A stretch of DNA of 64,000 nt from Endozoicomonas elysicola (GTDB lineage Bacteria > Pseudomonadota > Gammaproteobacteria > Pseudomonadales > Endozoicomonadaceae). The stretch spans positions 376,764 through 440,763 of the forward strand of contig NZ_JOJP01000001.1 of NCBI RefSeq assembly GCF_000710775.1. Reading direction: 5' to 3'. The notes below the pieces were generated by a model. The model was not told the DNA's origin. It ran no database searches and saw only the letters and a list, made by a program, of their open reading frames with translations. Made by a program: the position numbers and the translations under genes. Shown one piece after another: positions 1 through 9,255 of this stretch (within the stretch, counting starts at the first letter, position 1; every line of letters begins with the position of its first letter).

Positions 1-419
1 ATAGGATTCAGGTCCTCACGCTGGATGTTTTCAATCAAAGCCATGGCGATGGCAGCTTCATCTGCAACATCACGAATCAACGCTGGAACTTCAGAAAGGC
101 CAGCCAATTGAGCTGCACGCCAACGTCGTTCACCGGCAATGATCTCATAGCGGTTCTGCCCGAGCGGACGAACAACTATCGGCTGCATGATGCCCTGCTC
201 TTTAATACTTTCCGCCAACTCTTCCAGGGCATCAGAGTGCATGTCTCGGCGAGGCTGATACTTGCCACGAACCAGAAATTCAACAGGCAGTTCTTTCATC
301 ACCCCATCCATAGACTCTTTGACCAGGGAAGGCCCTGCCAAGTCATTAGATAGAGAGTTTGGTAATCTGGCACTGCCCAGCAGTGCATTCAAATTAGTAC
401 CGAGACGTTGTTTCGCCAT
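1..419 (-). CDS. parB: ParB chromosome-partitioning protein (N-terminal part, cut by window edge)
   Basis: This reading frame starts with ATG at 419 and runs off the left edge, giving about 139 residues. It contains the ParB N-terminal nuclease-like/CTPase domain: GERRWRA at about residues 96-102 and ENIQREDLNP at the truncated end. ParB proteins bind parS, load as CTP-dependent clamps and work with ParA to segregate origins. The start lies 3 bases after the parA stop, so parA and parB form one transcription unit. Two perfect parS sites lie about 26 kb away in recF. The helix-turn-helix and dimerisation domains are outside the window. Identity is secure; only the C-terminus cannot be judged. 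Confidence 0.96.
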   Translation of the reverse strand, partial: MAKQRLGTNLNALLGSARLPNSLSNDLAGPSLVKESMDGVMKELPVEFLVRGKYQPRRDMHSDALEELAESIKEQGIMQPIVVRPLGQNRYEIIAGERRWRAAQLAGLSEVPALIRDVADEAAIAMALIENIQREDLNP

Positions 420-422
420 CTG

Positions 423-1232
423 TTATTGAGTTCCTGTTTTCCTTTCAGACTTGCTGTGAAGGCCCTTGATATCATGCTTGCGAACCAGCTCTCCAGCCAG
501 AGCCAGATATGCCACCGCTCCACGGGAGTTTCTGTCATAGGCCAACACCGGCTTACCATGGCTAGGTGCTTCAGCGAGTCGAATATTTCGGGGAATGACG
601 GTTCGATAAACCTGATCACCAAAATGGTTGATGAGCTGTCTCGATACTTCAGTGGTCAGCGTCATCCTTGGGTCATACATGGTCCGTAGCAGACCTTCAA
701 TATGCAAATCGGGATTAATGGTTTCCCTGAGACCTGAAATGGTTTCCATCAGGGCTGTCAAACCTTCCAGCGCATAATACTCACACTGCATAGGGATAAT
801 GACCCCGCGGGCAGCAACCATGGCGTTGATGGTCAACATGTTAAGGGATGGCGGACAGTCAATCATGATGAAGTCATACTGATCTTCTACTTTGGCCAGG
901 GCATCCTTGAGTCGTGACTCTTTGTGATCCATAGACATCAGCTCAACTTCAGCTGCCGTCAGATCCGCATTGGCTCCCAGAACATCATAGCCACCATCAA
1001 GAGAGGGCATGATAGCCTGGCTGATATCACAACGACCGGTCAGTACATGGTACACGGACCATTGCTGATCATGCTTGTCAATACCACTTCCCATAGTGGC
1101 GTTACCCTGAGGATCGACATCGATCAGCAACACCCGTTGCTTACTGGCTGCCAGAGAAGCCGAAAGGTTAACGCAGGACGTCGTTTTGCCAACTCCGCCT
1201 TTCTGATTGGTTACCGCTAGAATTTTAGCCAC
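423..1232 (-). CDS. parA: ParA/Soj chromosome-partitioning ATPase
   Basis: This 269-residue protein has the deviant Walker A motif KGGVGKTT at residues 11-18, the switch I region DVDPQGN at 38-44 and Walker B-like DCPPS at 125-129. It lacks the N-terminal DNA-binding extension of plasmid type Ia ParA, so it is a chromosomal Soj-type ATPase. Such proteins bind DNA non-specifically in the ATP state and move ParB-parS complexes. The start is GTG at 1232, 16 bases after the rsmG stop, and parB follows 3 bases after its own stop. The order rsmG-parA-parB is the normal one. The usual upstream neighbour mnmG is missing here and lies at 45 kb instead. Confidence 0.97.
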   Translation of the reverse strand: MAKILAVTNQKGGVGKTTSCVNLSASLAASKQRVLLIDVDPQGNATMGSGIDKHDQQWSVYHVLTGRCDISQAIMPSLDGGYDVLGANADLTAAEVELMSMDHKESRLKDALAKVEDQYDFIMIDCPPSLNMLTINAMVAARGVIIPMQCEYYALEGLTALMETISGLRETINPDLHIEGLLRTMYDPRMTLTTEVSRQLINHFGDQVYRTVIPRNIRLAEAPSHGKPVLAYDRNSRGAVAYLALAGELVRKHDIKGLHSKSERKTGTQ

Positions 1233-1248
1233 AGCCGTTTAATACCAT

Positions 1249-1923
1249 TCAATGCCTGTTACGCAAAATGACCAGATGTCGATCGCCTTCTGTGCCCGGT
1301 ACATTCAGGGGCTCACAGCCGACTAGCTCAATCTCGTGACGATCCATCAGTTCCTTCAGTTCTTCTTCAGGATATAGCCCTTTCATGGCCAGATAAACAC
1401 CTGAAGGTGATAATAAGTGTTTTGTACCATCAACCATGTTAACTAATGAGCTAAATGCCCGTGAGGTAATAGCATCAAAAGGTTCACGGATTTCAAAGCT
1501 TTCTACTCGAGCATTTGCAACTTCAAGGTTATCCAGTTGAAGATCCAACTTTGCCTGAAGCATGAACCGGGTCTTTTTGCCATTACTGTCCAATGTCGTG
1601 AATTTTTTGTCTGGATAGATAATTGCCAGAACAATGCCGGGCAACCCCGGGCCTGAGCCAACATCCAGAATCGTACCACCTGAAATATGTGGAACAATAC
1701 TCAGGCTATCAATGATATGCCGGAAGACCATCTCTCTGGGGTTTCGGATAGCAGTCAGGTTGTAGGCCTTATTCCACTTATCCAGCAACAGAACATAGCG
1801 GGTCAATAAGTCGGCCTGTGTCTCTGATAAATCAAGACTCAACGATTTTGCACCCTGACAAATATCATTCCGCAATGTTTTCGCCAGAGGATTGTCTATT
1901 AATGATGATTGAGAAACGTTCAT
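1249..1923 (-). CDS. rsmG: 16S rRNA (guanine527-N7)-methyltransferase RsmG (GidB)
   Basis: This 224-residue SAM-dependent methyltransferase has motif I DVGSGPGLPG at residues 87-96 and the characteristic RAFSSL segment near residue 155. RsmG methylates N7 of G527 in 16S rRNA. It is first in the rsmG-parA-parB unit. In most gammaproteobacteria it directly follows mnmG; here the 245 bases upstream lead to an unrelated, divergently transcribed gene. The start is therefore next to the proposed left inversion junction, and rsmG must now use a different promoter from that of an mnmG-rsmG operon. No convincing promoter was found in those 245 bases. Confidence 0.96.
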   Translation of the reverse strand: MNVSQSSLIDNPLAKTLRNDICQGAKSLSLDLSETQADLLTRYVLLLDKWNKAYNLTAIRNPREMVFRHIIDSLSIVPHISGGTILDVGSGPGLPGIVLAIIYPDKKFTTLDSNGKKTRFMLQAKLDLQLDNLEVANARVESFEIREPFDAITSRAFSSLVNMVDGTKHLLSPSGVYLAMKGLYPEEELKELMDRHEIELVGCEPLNVPGTEGDRHLVILRNRH

Positions 1924-2168
1924 TGATTCCTTCAGCCAGCAGCCTGATGGACCTTATTGAGCCCTGCTGCGGTTACGCTAAGCAAGCCAAACACGTTTGG
2001 ACTGCATTACTGATGGCAAGTATTTATAGATAACCAATCAGTCTATTTCATAACTTTAATAAAATCGACGCAATCATTGATCAAAACCTGCGATATATAA
2101 AGTAAGTACTATTTCCCTTTTCAAATGCAGCATTTACCTGCGTTATAGATCACTACAGTATTAACAAA

Positions 2169-2858
2169 ATGACGAATTACAACTTTTCAAAGAATGGATT
2201 CAGTGTTTGTAAGAGACCCATTAATGCACTAGTGAGCCGACAGCCCAGCGATAACCGGTTCTGTTATCTGATAGCAGGTACTCATGGAGATGAGCCTGAG
2301 AGTGTCTATGTTCTTGAGCAGCTAATGCATTGGTTCAAAGACCATAAGATAAGCTTTCCGATGGTTATAATTCCTGCCCTCAACCCAGATGGCTTTGCTG
2401 ATGGGACGCGGGTGAACAGTAATGGTGTTGACCTTAACCGTAATCTTCCTGCTTCTAACTGGACTAGACAGCAGCGTGATGAAAAGTACTCTCCAGGACA
2501 GCATCCTGCCAGCGAGCCCGAGAATCAGTTTCTTATCTCTTTATTTGAGCAATATCCACCTGGTTTTATTCTCTCTTTTCACTCCTGGAAACCCATGCTT
2601 AACAGCAACGGCTCTTGTGAAGAAATCCTGCAACTGCTTCATCAGGAGAATGCTTATCCAATTGTCAGAGATGATATTGAAGGTCACCCGACTCCTGGCT
2701 CTCTGGGCAGCTATGCCAGTGAAAAACTGGGTATACCTGTCTTAACTTATGAATGCCCTGTTATGAACGAGAAACAGACTCTCCATTCTATCTGGCAAGA
2801 AAGTGAAAACGCATTGGTCAAGCTGATGCAATCGGGCCTGATCGAAAAACTGCTCTAA
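2169..2858 (+). CDS. M14-family zinc carboxypeptidase, MpaA-like (murein tripeptide amidase)
   Basis: This 229-residue protein has the M14 metallopeptidase signature: zinc ligands His39 and Glu42 in THGDE, the substrate-binding segment NSNGVDLNRN at residues 83-92, the third zinc ligand His138 in FHSW and catalytic Glu195 in TYECP. No signal peptide is visible, so it should be cytoplasmic. MpaA cleaves the gamma-D-Glu-diaminopimelate bond in murein tripeptides during recycling, and the size fits MpaA. The gene converges with a YiiX-like hydrolase, the two 3' ends overlapping by 4 bases. The family is clear; the exact substrate is inferred from resemblance to MpaA. Confidence 0.82.
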   Translation: MTNYNFSKNGFSVCKRPINALVSRQPSDNRFCYLIAGTHGDEPESVYVLEQLMHWFKDHKISFPMVIIPALNPDGFADGTRVNSNGVDLNRNLPASNWTRQQRDEKYSPGQHPASEPENQFLISLFEQYPPGFILSFHSWKPMLNSNGSCEEILQLLHQENAYPIVRDDIEGHPTPGSLGSYASEKLGIPVLTYECPVMNEKQTLHSIWQESENALVKLMQSGLIEKLL

Positions 2859-3532
2859 ACGAGTGTTGATCCTGGCTCAAGGCTGCATAAGTCCTGACCA
2901 TTTTTAGCTGGGAGGGATCCAAAAATATTGATGGAGACCAGCTTATCAGAGCAGGAGAGAAGCGCCGGATGCGAACCAGGGAGCCCTTCCGGAATATCCT
3001 GACCAACCGCTTTGTAATGATCAATCCAGAATGGCATTAACTCTCCGGTATCCATATCGCGAAAGCTCATGGGGGTCTCTTCAAACAGGAAACAGCCTTC
3101 ATTGGCACTGCGGAAAGCATGAACAATCAATTCGCTGCAATACCAGCTCTTTTGGTGGCCATCTTGAGATTGGCTGTAGTGCGGGTCATAGGGTACCGCT
3201 AACTGCTGCTCTGCAAACTCCAAAGCAGCAGACACCAGAATGGAATAATCAGCTTCAAGTCGGCAGACCAGAACACATGGTCTACCATGGTTGTCCAACA
3301 CAGAGCAGTTCAAAAAATCATCCAGCGGTGTCTTTTTAACCTGAGGCATCACTGCCTCAATTACCATGCCATCACCGTCGTAGAGAGCCACATGGTTAAT
3401 AGCTATACCGTCTCGGCCCGCAAATAATCGGCTGATAACCCATTCAGCCTCTCCTCCCGCACGAAGCTGAAAAAGCAAATCTCCCGGCAAGAGATCTTCA
3501 GTAATTACAGTGGCGGGCATTGCCTTATCCAT
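2855..3532 (-). CDS. YiiX/YaeF-like permuted papain-fold hydrolase
   Basis: This 225-residue protein shows the circularly permuted NlpC/P60-like pattern: PGDLLF at residues 16-21, a likely catalytic histidine at 47 in INHVALY, and a likely catalytic cysteine at 132 in WYCSELI. YiiX/YaeF-type proteins are predicted amidases or peptidases, some acting on cell-wall peptides or lipids. No signal peptide is apparent, and the C-terminal 40 residues look non-conserved. Its 3' end overlaps the MpaA-like gene by 4 bases. The pair may be functionally linked, but convergent orientation argues against a shared operon. The substrate is unknown. Confidence 0.7.
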   Translation of the reverse strand: MDKAMPATVITEDLLPGDLLFQLRAGGEAEWVISRLFAGRDGIAINHVALYDGDGMVIEAVMPQVKKTPLDDFLNCSVLDNHGRPCVLVCRLEADYSILVSAALEFAEQQLAVPYDPHYSQSQDGHQKSWYCSELIVHAFRSANEGCFLFEETPMSFRDMDTGELMPFWIDHYKAVGQDIPEGLPGSHPALLSCSDKLVSINIFGSLPAKNGQDLCSLEPGSTLV

Positions 3533-3661
3533 AACATTTCCGATATCTGAGCATCATTCCGTGATAGACAGCCTTGAGCTGAAATTCCGCATGTACCCAA
3601 ACTATTTAAAAGGCTGCAACTTTCGGAATGGCGGAATTTCCATAATAGAGTATAGAGTCTG

Positions 3662-4489
3662 TCAGGCTATTTCGTTACGTAGCAGATCAAGAACCTTGCG
3701 AGTATCCGGGCGAACACCACGCCAGATAGAAAACTGTTCAGCAGCCTGCTCAACCAGCATACCCAGCCCATCAATAGTCTTCTTTGCACCACGCTCACGA
3801 CACCAACGGTTAAATACTGTTTCTTCAGCACCATACATCATGTCATAGCAGCAGGTACTATTATCAACGATGTACTCTGGAACCGGAGGCATTTCCCCCT
3901 GCAGACTGGCAGCAGTGCCATTAATGATCAGGTCAAAGCGACCTTCTATACCTTCAAAACTGCTGGAGGAAACAGCCTCCCCGGGAAAGAGCCCAACCAA
4001 AACTTCAGCTTTGCTTAATGTTCGGTTCGCAATCACCAGTTCAGCTGGCTGCTCTGAAAGTAATGGTTCAAGTACACCTCTTACCGCACCACCAGCTCCA
4101 AGAACCAGTATTCTGGCACCGTTAATATTCACGCCATTATTTTCTTTAAGATCGGCAACCAGACCAAGGCCATCAGTATTATCACCGTGAAGCTGGCCCT
4201 GATCATCCTGCCAGAGTGTGTTCACTGCACCCGCTTTCTCCGCTCGCGATGTTCTTTTTTTAGCCAGCTGCCATGCCTCTTCCTTAAAAGGTACAGTGAT
4301 ACTCAAGCCAAGATCACCATTTTCGAAAAAGTCTTTTACTGCTTTCTCAAAACCATCAGTTTCTACAAGGTTGGCTGTGTAGCGCAGGCTCTGACCGGTC
4401 TGATCGGCAAACAGTGTGTGTATTGCGGGAGATTTACTGTGGGCAATGGGATTCCCCATTACAGCGTAACTGTCTACTGGTCCGGCCAT
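3662..4489 (-). CDS. aroE: Shikimate dehydrogenase (NADP+)
   Basis: This 275-residue protein reduces 3-dehydroshikimate to shikimate in aromatic amino-acid biosynthesis. The shikimate-binding motif SKSP is at residues 18-21, the catalytic Lys69 sits in TVPFKE, Asn90 and NTD 104-106 complete the active site, and the NADP-binding loop GAGGAVRG is at 131-138. Length is normal. It is the last gene of a minus-strand cluster and starts 15 bases after the hemF stop, so co-transcription with hemF is likely. The hemF-aroE pair is conserved in Pseudomonas and Vibrio. No anomalies were seen. Confidence 0.97.
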   Translation of the reverse strand: MAGPVDSYAVMGNPIAHSKSPAIHTLFADQTGQSLRYTANLVETDGFEKAVKDFFENGDLGLSITVPFKEEAWQLAKKRTSRAEKAGAVNTLWQDDQGQLHGDNTDGLGLVADLKENNGVNINGARILVLGAGGAVRGVLEPLLSEQPAELVIANRTLSKAEVLVGLFPGEAVSSSSFEGIEGRFDLIINGTAASLQGEMPPVPEYIVDNSTCCYDMMYGAEETVFNRWCRERGAKKTIDGLGMLVEQAAEQFSIWRGVRPDTRKVLDLLRNEIA

Positions 4490-4504
4490 GATCTAATCCT
4501 CTCT

Positions 4505-5428
<924 letters not shown>

Positions 5429-5451
5429 TTATCCATTAAATTTGAGCAATA

Positions 5452-6006
5452 TTAGCCTGCCCGTACAAGTTCACCAGATCGCAGGTCTTGAATTGTTGTA
5501 GGCGTTTTCTGCTCTCCAGTATCGCCAGAAACAATACCATCGAGAAGAGCGCCAAACTCTTCCTCAACCCCAGAGAAAGTTAGCAAAGGATCTTTGCCTG
5601 CAAGGTTTGCAGAGGTAGAAACAATCGGGTGCCCTGTTGCTTCACACAGTGCTTTCACCCGGGGGTGGGCACTGATACGCACGGCAACCGTATCAAACTG
5701 CCCTCTGACCCATTCCGGCGCCCAGCCTTCAGGATCGGGGATAAGCCAGGTATAAGGACCAGGCCATGTGGACTTCAGCTGGGCCCTTTCCTCTGGAGAA
5801 AGAGGGGCAAGCAGTGGTGTAAACTGCTTTTCTGAAGATCCTATCAATATCACGCCCTTCTCAACGGGCCGCTGCTTGATTTCAAGAATCCGATACACCG
5901 CCTGCCGATTCCATGGGTCACACCCCAGTCCCCAGACAGCTTCGGTAGGATAGGCAATAACGCCTCCATTTCTGATTGCCTTGGCAGCTTGACTAACATC
6001 CATCAT
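5452..6006 (-). CDS. tsaC: Threonylcarbamoyl-AMP synthase TsaC (YrdC)
   Basis: This 184-residue protein of the YrdC/Sua5 family is the short TsaC form without the C-terminal Sua5 domain. It condenses threonine, bicarbonate and ATP to threonylcarbamoyl-AMP for the t6A37 modification of ANN-decoding tRNAs. Visible motifs are YPTEAVWGLG at residues 19-28, the basic patch KQRP near 44-47 and STSAN at 130-134. Two consecutive ATG codons at 6006 and 6003 make the exact start uncertain by one residue. Placement beside hemF and aroE is conserved in gammaproteobacteria. Confidence 0.95.
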   Translation of the reverse strand: MMDVSQAAKAIRNGGVIAYPTEAVWGLGCDPWNRQAVYRILEIKQRPVEKGVILIGSSEKQFTPLLAPLSPEERAQLKSTWPGPYTWLIPDPEGWAPEWVRGQFDTVAVRISAHPRVKALCEATGHPIVSTSANLAGKDPLLTFSGVEEEFGALLDGIVSGDTGEQKTPTTIQDLRSGELVRAG

Positions 6007-6032
6007 TCAAAAATTTCTCTTAAGGATAAACC

Positions 6033-6539
6033 TCAATGGTTTAACTGCTGTTGGAGAACGGCATCTTTTGCGAGAACCGCTTCTGCACTAGCCTGACGAT
6101 CCATACGCAGGCGATTTGCCAGATCTTTGTCATTCAGGGCAATAATCTGGGCCGCGAGGTATCCGGCATTTGTAGCACCATCCTCCCCCAGAGCTACCGT
6201 TGCAACGGGAATGCCCCCCGGCATTTGAACCGTTGACAACAATGCATCCAGACCATCCAAAGGCCCCGTATCAATGGGAACACCAATAACCGGCTTGATA
6301 GTAAGGGAAGAAACAACACCGGCTAAGTGAGCAGCCATTCCTGCGCAGGCGATAAAAGCAGCAGCACCACGCTGGTCAGCATCTTTTACGTAGTTCCTGA
6401 TTGCCTCAGGTGTGTGATGAGCCGAGTGGACTTTAACTTCTACAGGCACATCGAGTTTCTTCAATACATCAACTGCGAGCTGGATCCTGGGAAGGTCTAA
6501 ATCTGACCCTATCAAAATCGCAACAAATGGCCTAACCAT
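6033..6539 (-). CDS. purE: PurE-family protein (N5-CAIR mutase / AIR carboxylase), divergent motifs
   Basis: This is a PurE-fold protein of 168 residues if started at the ATG at 6539, which has GGAG 8 bases upstream. A longer frame opens at 6557 with weaker support. Class I PurE normally interconverts N5-CAIR and CAIR in purine synthesis. Blocks VQMPGGIPVATVA and PVIGVPI are typical, but the usual SAHRTP is SAHHTP, the usual AGGAAHLPG is CAGMAAHLAG, and the GSxSD motif reads GSDLDLP. No purK lies beside it, although purE and purK are usually paired. In Vibrio a purEK pair occupies roughly this neighbourhood. It could be the housekeeping enzyme or a divergent paralogue. Confidence 0.85.
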   Translation of the reverse strand: MVRPFVAILIGSDLDLPRIQLAVDVLKKLDVPVEVKVHSAHHTPEAIRNYVKDADQRGAAAFIACAGMAAHLAGVVSSLTIKPVIGVPIDTGPLDGLDALLSTVQMPGGIPVATVALGEDGATNAGYLAAQIIALNDKDLANRLRMDRQASAEAVLAKDAVLQQQLNH

Positions 6540-6636
6540 CAGTATTCTCCGAAACATGATCGGTAAGGCTCGCTAGTCTAGCAAGAGAAGTTCAGAAGCA
6601 ACAGTTAGACGAAAAAGACCTTGTTTTAAGAAATGG

Positions 6637-7770
6637 CTAACCCAGGCGGATAAAGCCACCCGGTGTTGACTCAATGACGCCATCAAGCTCCATTTCAGTA
6701 AGAACGACTGATAACTCAGCATAAGGAACACCAGATAATGCACTTATCTGGTCAGCACTGACTACATCAAAACCCATAACCTCGATGACTTTCAGTCGCA
6801 GCGGGTCGGTTTCTTTTCGAGAGGAGGTGGAAGGTGAAAACTCATTCATAACGCCATGCAGCTGTGGTGCCAGCTCAATCAATACATCATCGGGACTTTC
6901 AACCAGCACGGCTCCTTCACGAATGAGCTTATGACACCCTCGACTCAATGGATTCAGCACCGAGCCAGGTATGGCAAAGACCTCACGCCCCTGCTCTGCA
7001 GCCAGTCTCGCGGAGATCAACGAGCCACTTTCAAGGGCTGCTTCGACCACCATTACCCCCAGTGACAGCCCCGATAAAATACGATTCCTGCGAGGGAAGT
7101 TACCCGCAAACGGTTTGGTTCCCAAAGGAAACTCGCTGACCAATGCTCCATGACTGGAAATAAGCTGATAAAGGTCTTTATGTCGGGCTGGGTAAATCTG
7201 ATCGACGCCAGTACCTAAAACAGCAACGGTTCCACCGTAACACCCAAGGGCACCCTGGTGTGCTGCAGCATCAATCCCAAGAGCCATACCGCTGGTAATA
7301 ACCAGACCACTTCTGGACAAGTGCTCACTGAACTCCTGAGCAACCCTGCGCCCATTCGGGGTTGGCCTACGACTACCAACAACCCCCAATTGAGGTTCAT
7401 TGATCAGACGTTTATTTCCAACGACATAGAGCACAACCGGTGAATCGGGAAGTTCCTTAAGTGCTTTTGGGTAAAGCGGTGAGTCTGGCGTTAAAACTGT
7501 GTGAGCCTCGCTGGATTGAAGCCAGGCCTGGGTCAGATTCAGCTGTTTTTGTATAACAGGATCACGAGATGCATTGACCAATAAGCGAGCTAAATTAGCT
7601 GGAATGATTGTTTTCAGTTCATCCAGAGAAGAAGCGAAGAGTTGGCCAGGGTGATTAAACCTTTCTATAAGTTGACCAGACTTGATAGGACCCAAACCAG
7701 GAATCAGAGAAAGTGTCAGCCAGGGAACCAGTTGCAGCCAATCCTTCTGGCTTGTATCAGTGTATATCAT
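6637..7770 (-). CDS. dprA: DNA-processing protein DprA (Smf)
   Basis: This 377-residue protein contains the DprA Rossmann-like core: GSRRPT at 132-137, SGMALGIDAAAH at 160-171, PLGTKPFAGNFPRRNRIL ending near 232 and a C-terminal winged helix from about residue 320. DprA loads RecA on incoming single-stranded DNA in natural transformation; in other bacteria its role is less clear. An N-terminal helix-hairpin-helix-like region (residues 15-60) precedes the core. It lies between the LysM gene and purE, matching the Pseudomonas and Vibrio order, and its presence is compatible with competence but does not prove it. Confidence 0.95.
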   Translation of the reverse strand: MIYTDTSQKDWLQLVPWLTLSLIPGLGPIKSGQLIERFNHPGQLFASSLDELKTIIPANLARLLVNASRDPVIQKQLNLTQAWLQSSEAHTVLTPDSPLYPKALKELPDSPVVLYVVGNKRLINEPQLGVVGSRRPTPNGRRVAQEFSEHLSRSGLVITSGMALGIDAAAHQGALGCYGGTVAVLGTGVDQIYPARHKDLYQLISSHGALVSEFPLGTKPFAGNFPRRNRILSGLSLGVMVVEAALESGSLISARLAAEQGREVFAIPGSVLNPLSRGCHKLIREGAVLVESPDDVLIELAPQLHGVMNEFSPSTSSRKETDPLRLKVIEVMGFDVVSADQISALSGVPYAELSVVLTEMELDGVIESTPGGFIRLG

Positions 7771-7899
7771 TGAATTCTCATTCCGGAGTTATGTGGCTTA
7801 TTCTGGTTATTGTCAGCGTCTGCCTAAATAAGCCACACATCCAATGAAGCACCCTGTAAACATCCGGGTAATAAATTGATATTTCGATTAGGTGATCAT

Positions 7900-8937
7900 T
7901 TATGGCTGTGGGCTTTTGAGGATATAGCCAACTTCAATATCCTCTTTTGCTGATAGCACAATACCATAGCTCATTTTTTCAAAAGGTCGATAAACCATCA
8001 CCAGACCAACCCTTTCAGATGGCAGAGAAACCTCTTCATTGGTAAAAGGATCAAACGCTTTCTCTGCCTGTCGGTACACAGCCAAAACATCACCTTGTCG
8101 AAGGCTCTCTCTCTCTCCCTTGTTAATGACCACAGTATCAAACTTGGAAATCTTTTTAGCGTTGTTCAGATTCGCCGTAACAATACCTTCCAGAGGCGCA
8201 TCCGGTGCTCTTGGAAAGAATGTCGTTACCAGACCACTGGCGTCCTGCTTAACCAGTCGGTCTCCCGGCTTTAACTCCATTTTACTTTCCTGGATGATCA
8301 TAGAGGCAACATCCTCCCTGACCCGGCTCAAATTGATAGCCCCAACGTCAATACCAATAAGTCCAAGCAGCTCATCAGTTTCCGGATCGACAATCTGCTC
8401 ACCACGGCGAACAATATCAAACCGGATATTCTGACCGGTAAAATTTCCTCGAGCATAGACTTTATCACCAGTTGCTGAAGCCAGCTTCCCATCTTTGGCC
8501 GCAAAAACATAAGGCGCGTTATTTAACTGCTCTTCACTTGAGAAAACATGTCCACCTTTCAAATAACTGTGTACTGCACTCAATGGTATAGCGGGAATCG
8601 CCGACTCACCGGGCATCACCCGAATTTTTGGACTCAGTTTAATGGTTCGTCCGGTATCACCACGACTGGAGATCGTCAGCCTTGGTTGACCATTGATATA
8701 CACCAGACTAACGATATCTCCAGGATAAATCAGGTGAGGGTTTTTAATCTGCGGGTTGGCATGCCATATTTCCGGCCACAACCATGGGCTGTCCAGAAAC
8801 GTAGTGGATATATCCCATAAGGTATCGCCTTTCTCGACAGTATATCTGCTGGGGGAATCCGACTTTATCGGGCTATCGTATGCCAGGCCCAGTGTGGACA
8901 TACAGAGCAGGATTCCTGCCAGAGCAAAGCGTCTCAT
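7900..8937 (-). CDS. Exported LysM-domain protein (homologue of PA0020/TsaP type)
   Basis: This 345-residue protein has a signal peptide at residues 1-19 ending in LGLA. A single LysM follows at about residues 32-78, starting YTVEKGDTLW and ending in YPGDIVSL. The roughly 250-residue remainder matches the conserved partner region seen in Pseudomonas PA0020, which was described as the type IV pilus secretin-associated protein TsaP. LysM binds peptidoglycan, so it probably acts in the periplasm. It precedes dprA in the same direction, as in Pseudomonas. The pilus role is transferred by position and architecture only. Confidence 0.8.
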   Translation of the reverse strand: MRRFALAGILLCMSTLGLAYDSPIKSDSPSRYTVEKGDTLWDISTTFLDSPWLWPEIWHANPQIKNPHLIYPGDIVSLVYINGQPRLTISSRGDTGRTIKLSPKIRVMPGESAIPAIPLSAVHSYLKGGHVFSSEEQLNNAPYVFAAKDGKLASATGDKVYARGNFTGQNIRFDIVRRGEQIVDPETDELLGLIGIDVGAINLSRVREDVASMIIQESKMELKPGDRLVKQDASGLVTTFFPRAPDAPLEGIVTANLNNAKKISKFDTVVINKGERESLRQGDVLAVYRQAEKAFDPFTNEEVSLPSERVGLVMVYRPFEKMSYGIVLSAKEDIEVGYILKSPQP

Positions 8938-9255
8938 TATCGTCCCGATCCCTTGAATAGTTTTTAGTGTAAAGCCTTGAGCCGGTAAAAATTTCTGAGG
9001 AAATGTAATTTTTACGTCTCTTCAAACCAGTTTAAGAAGAGTAACCGCATTTCCATTGTAAATGCCTCTATCAGAACAGTGTACCAACCGCCTCCGGTTT
9101 TGAGCAATCGGCTCTCTTTTAGTTCTCGGCTTTACTAACCAATTCTCAAGATCAGGTCACATATTCGCTCACTTCATAGACCGTCAGCTCTGTGGATCAT
9201 GGCTACTATTTAGCCCCATCACCAGAGTTTTCACCTGGTGGATCAAGGAGCTATT

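Noticed and set aside
1924-2168. Search for matching repeats at the two inversion junctions (also 46939-47014)
   Set aside because: No shared inverted or direct repeat of useful length was seen by eye, so no recombination mechanism can be proposed.
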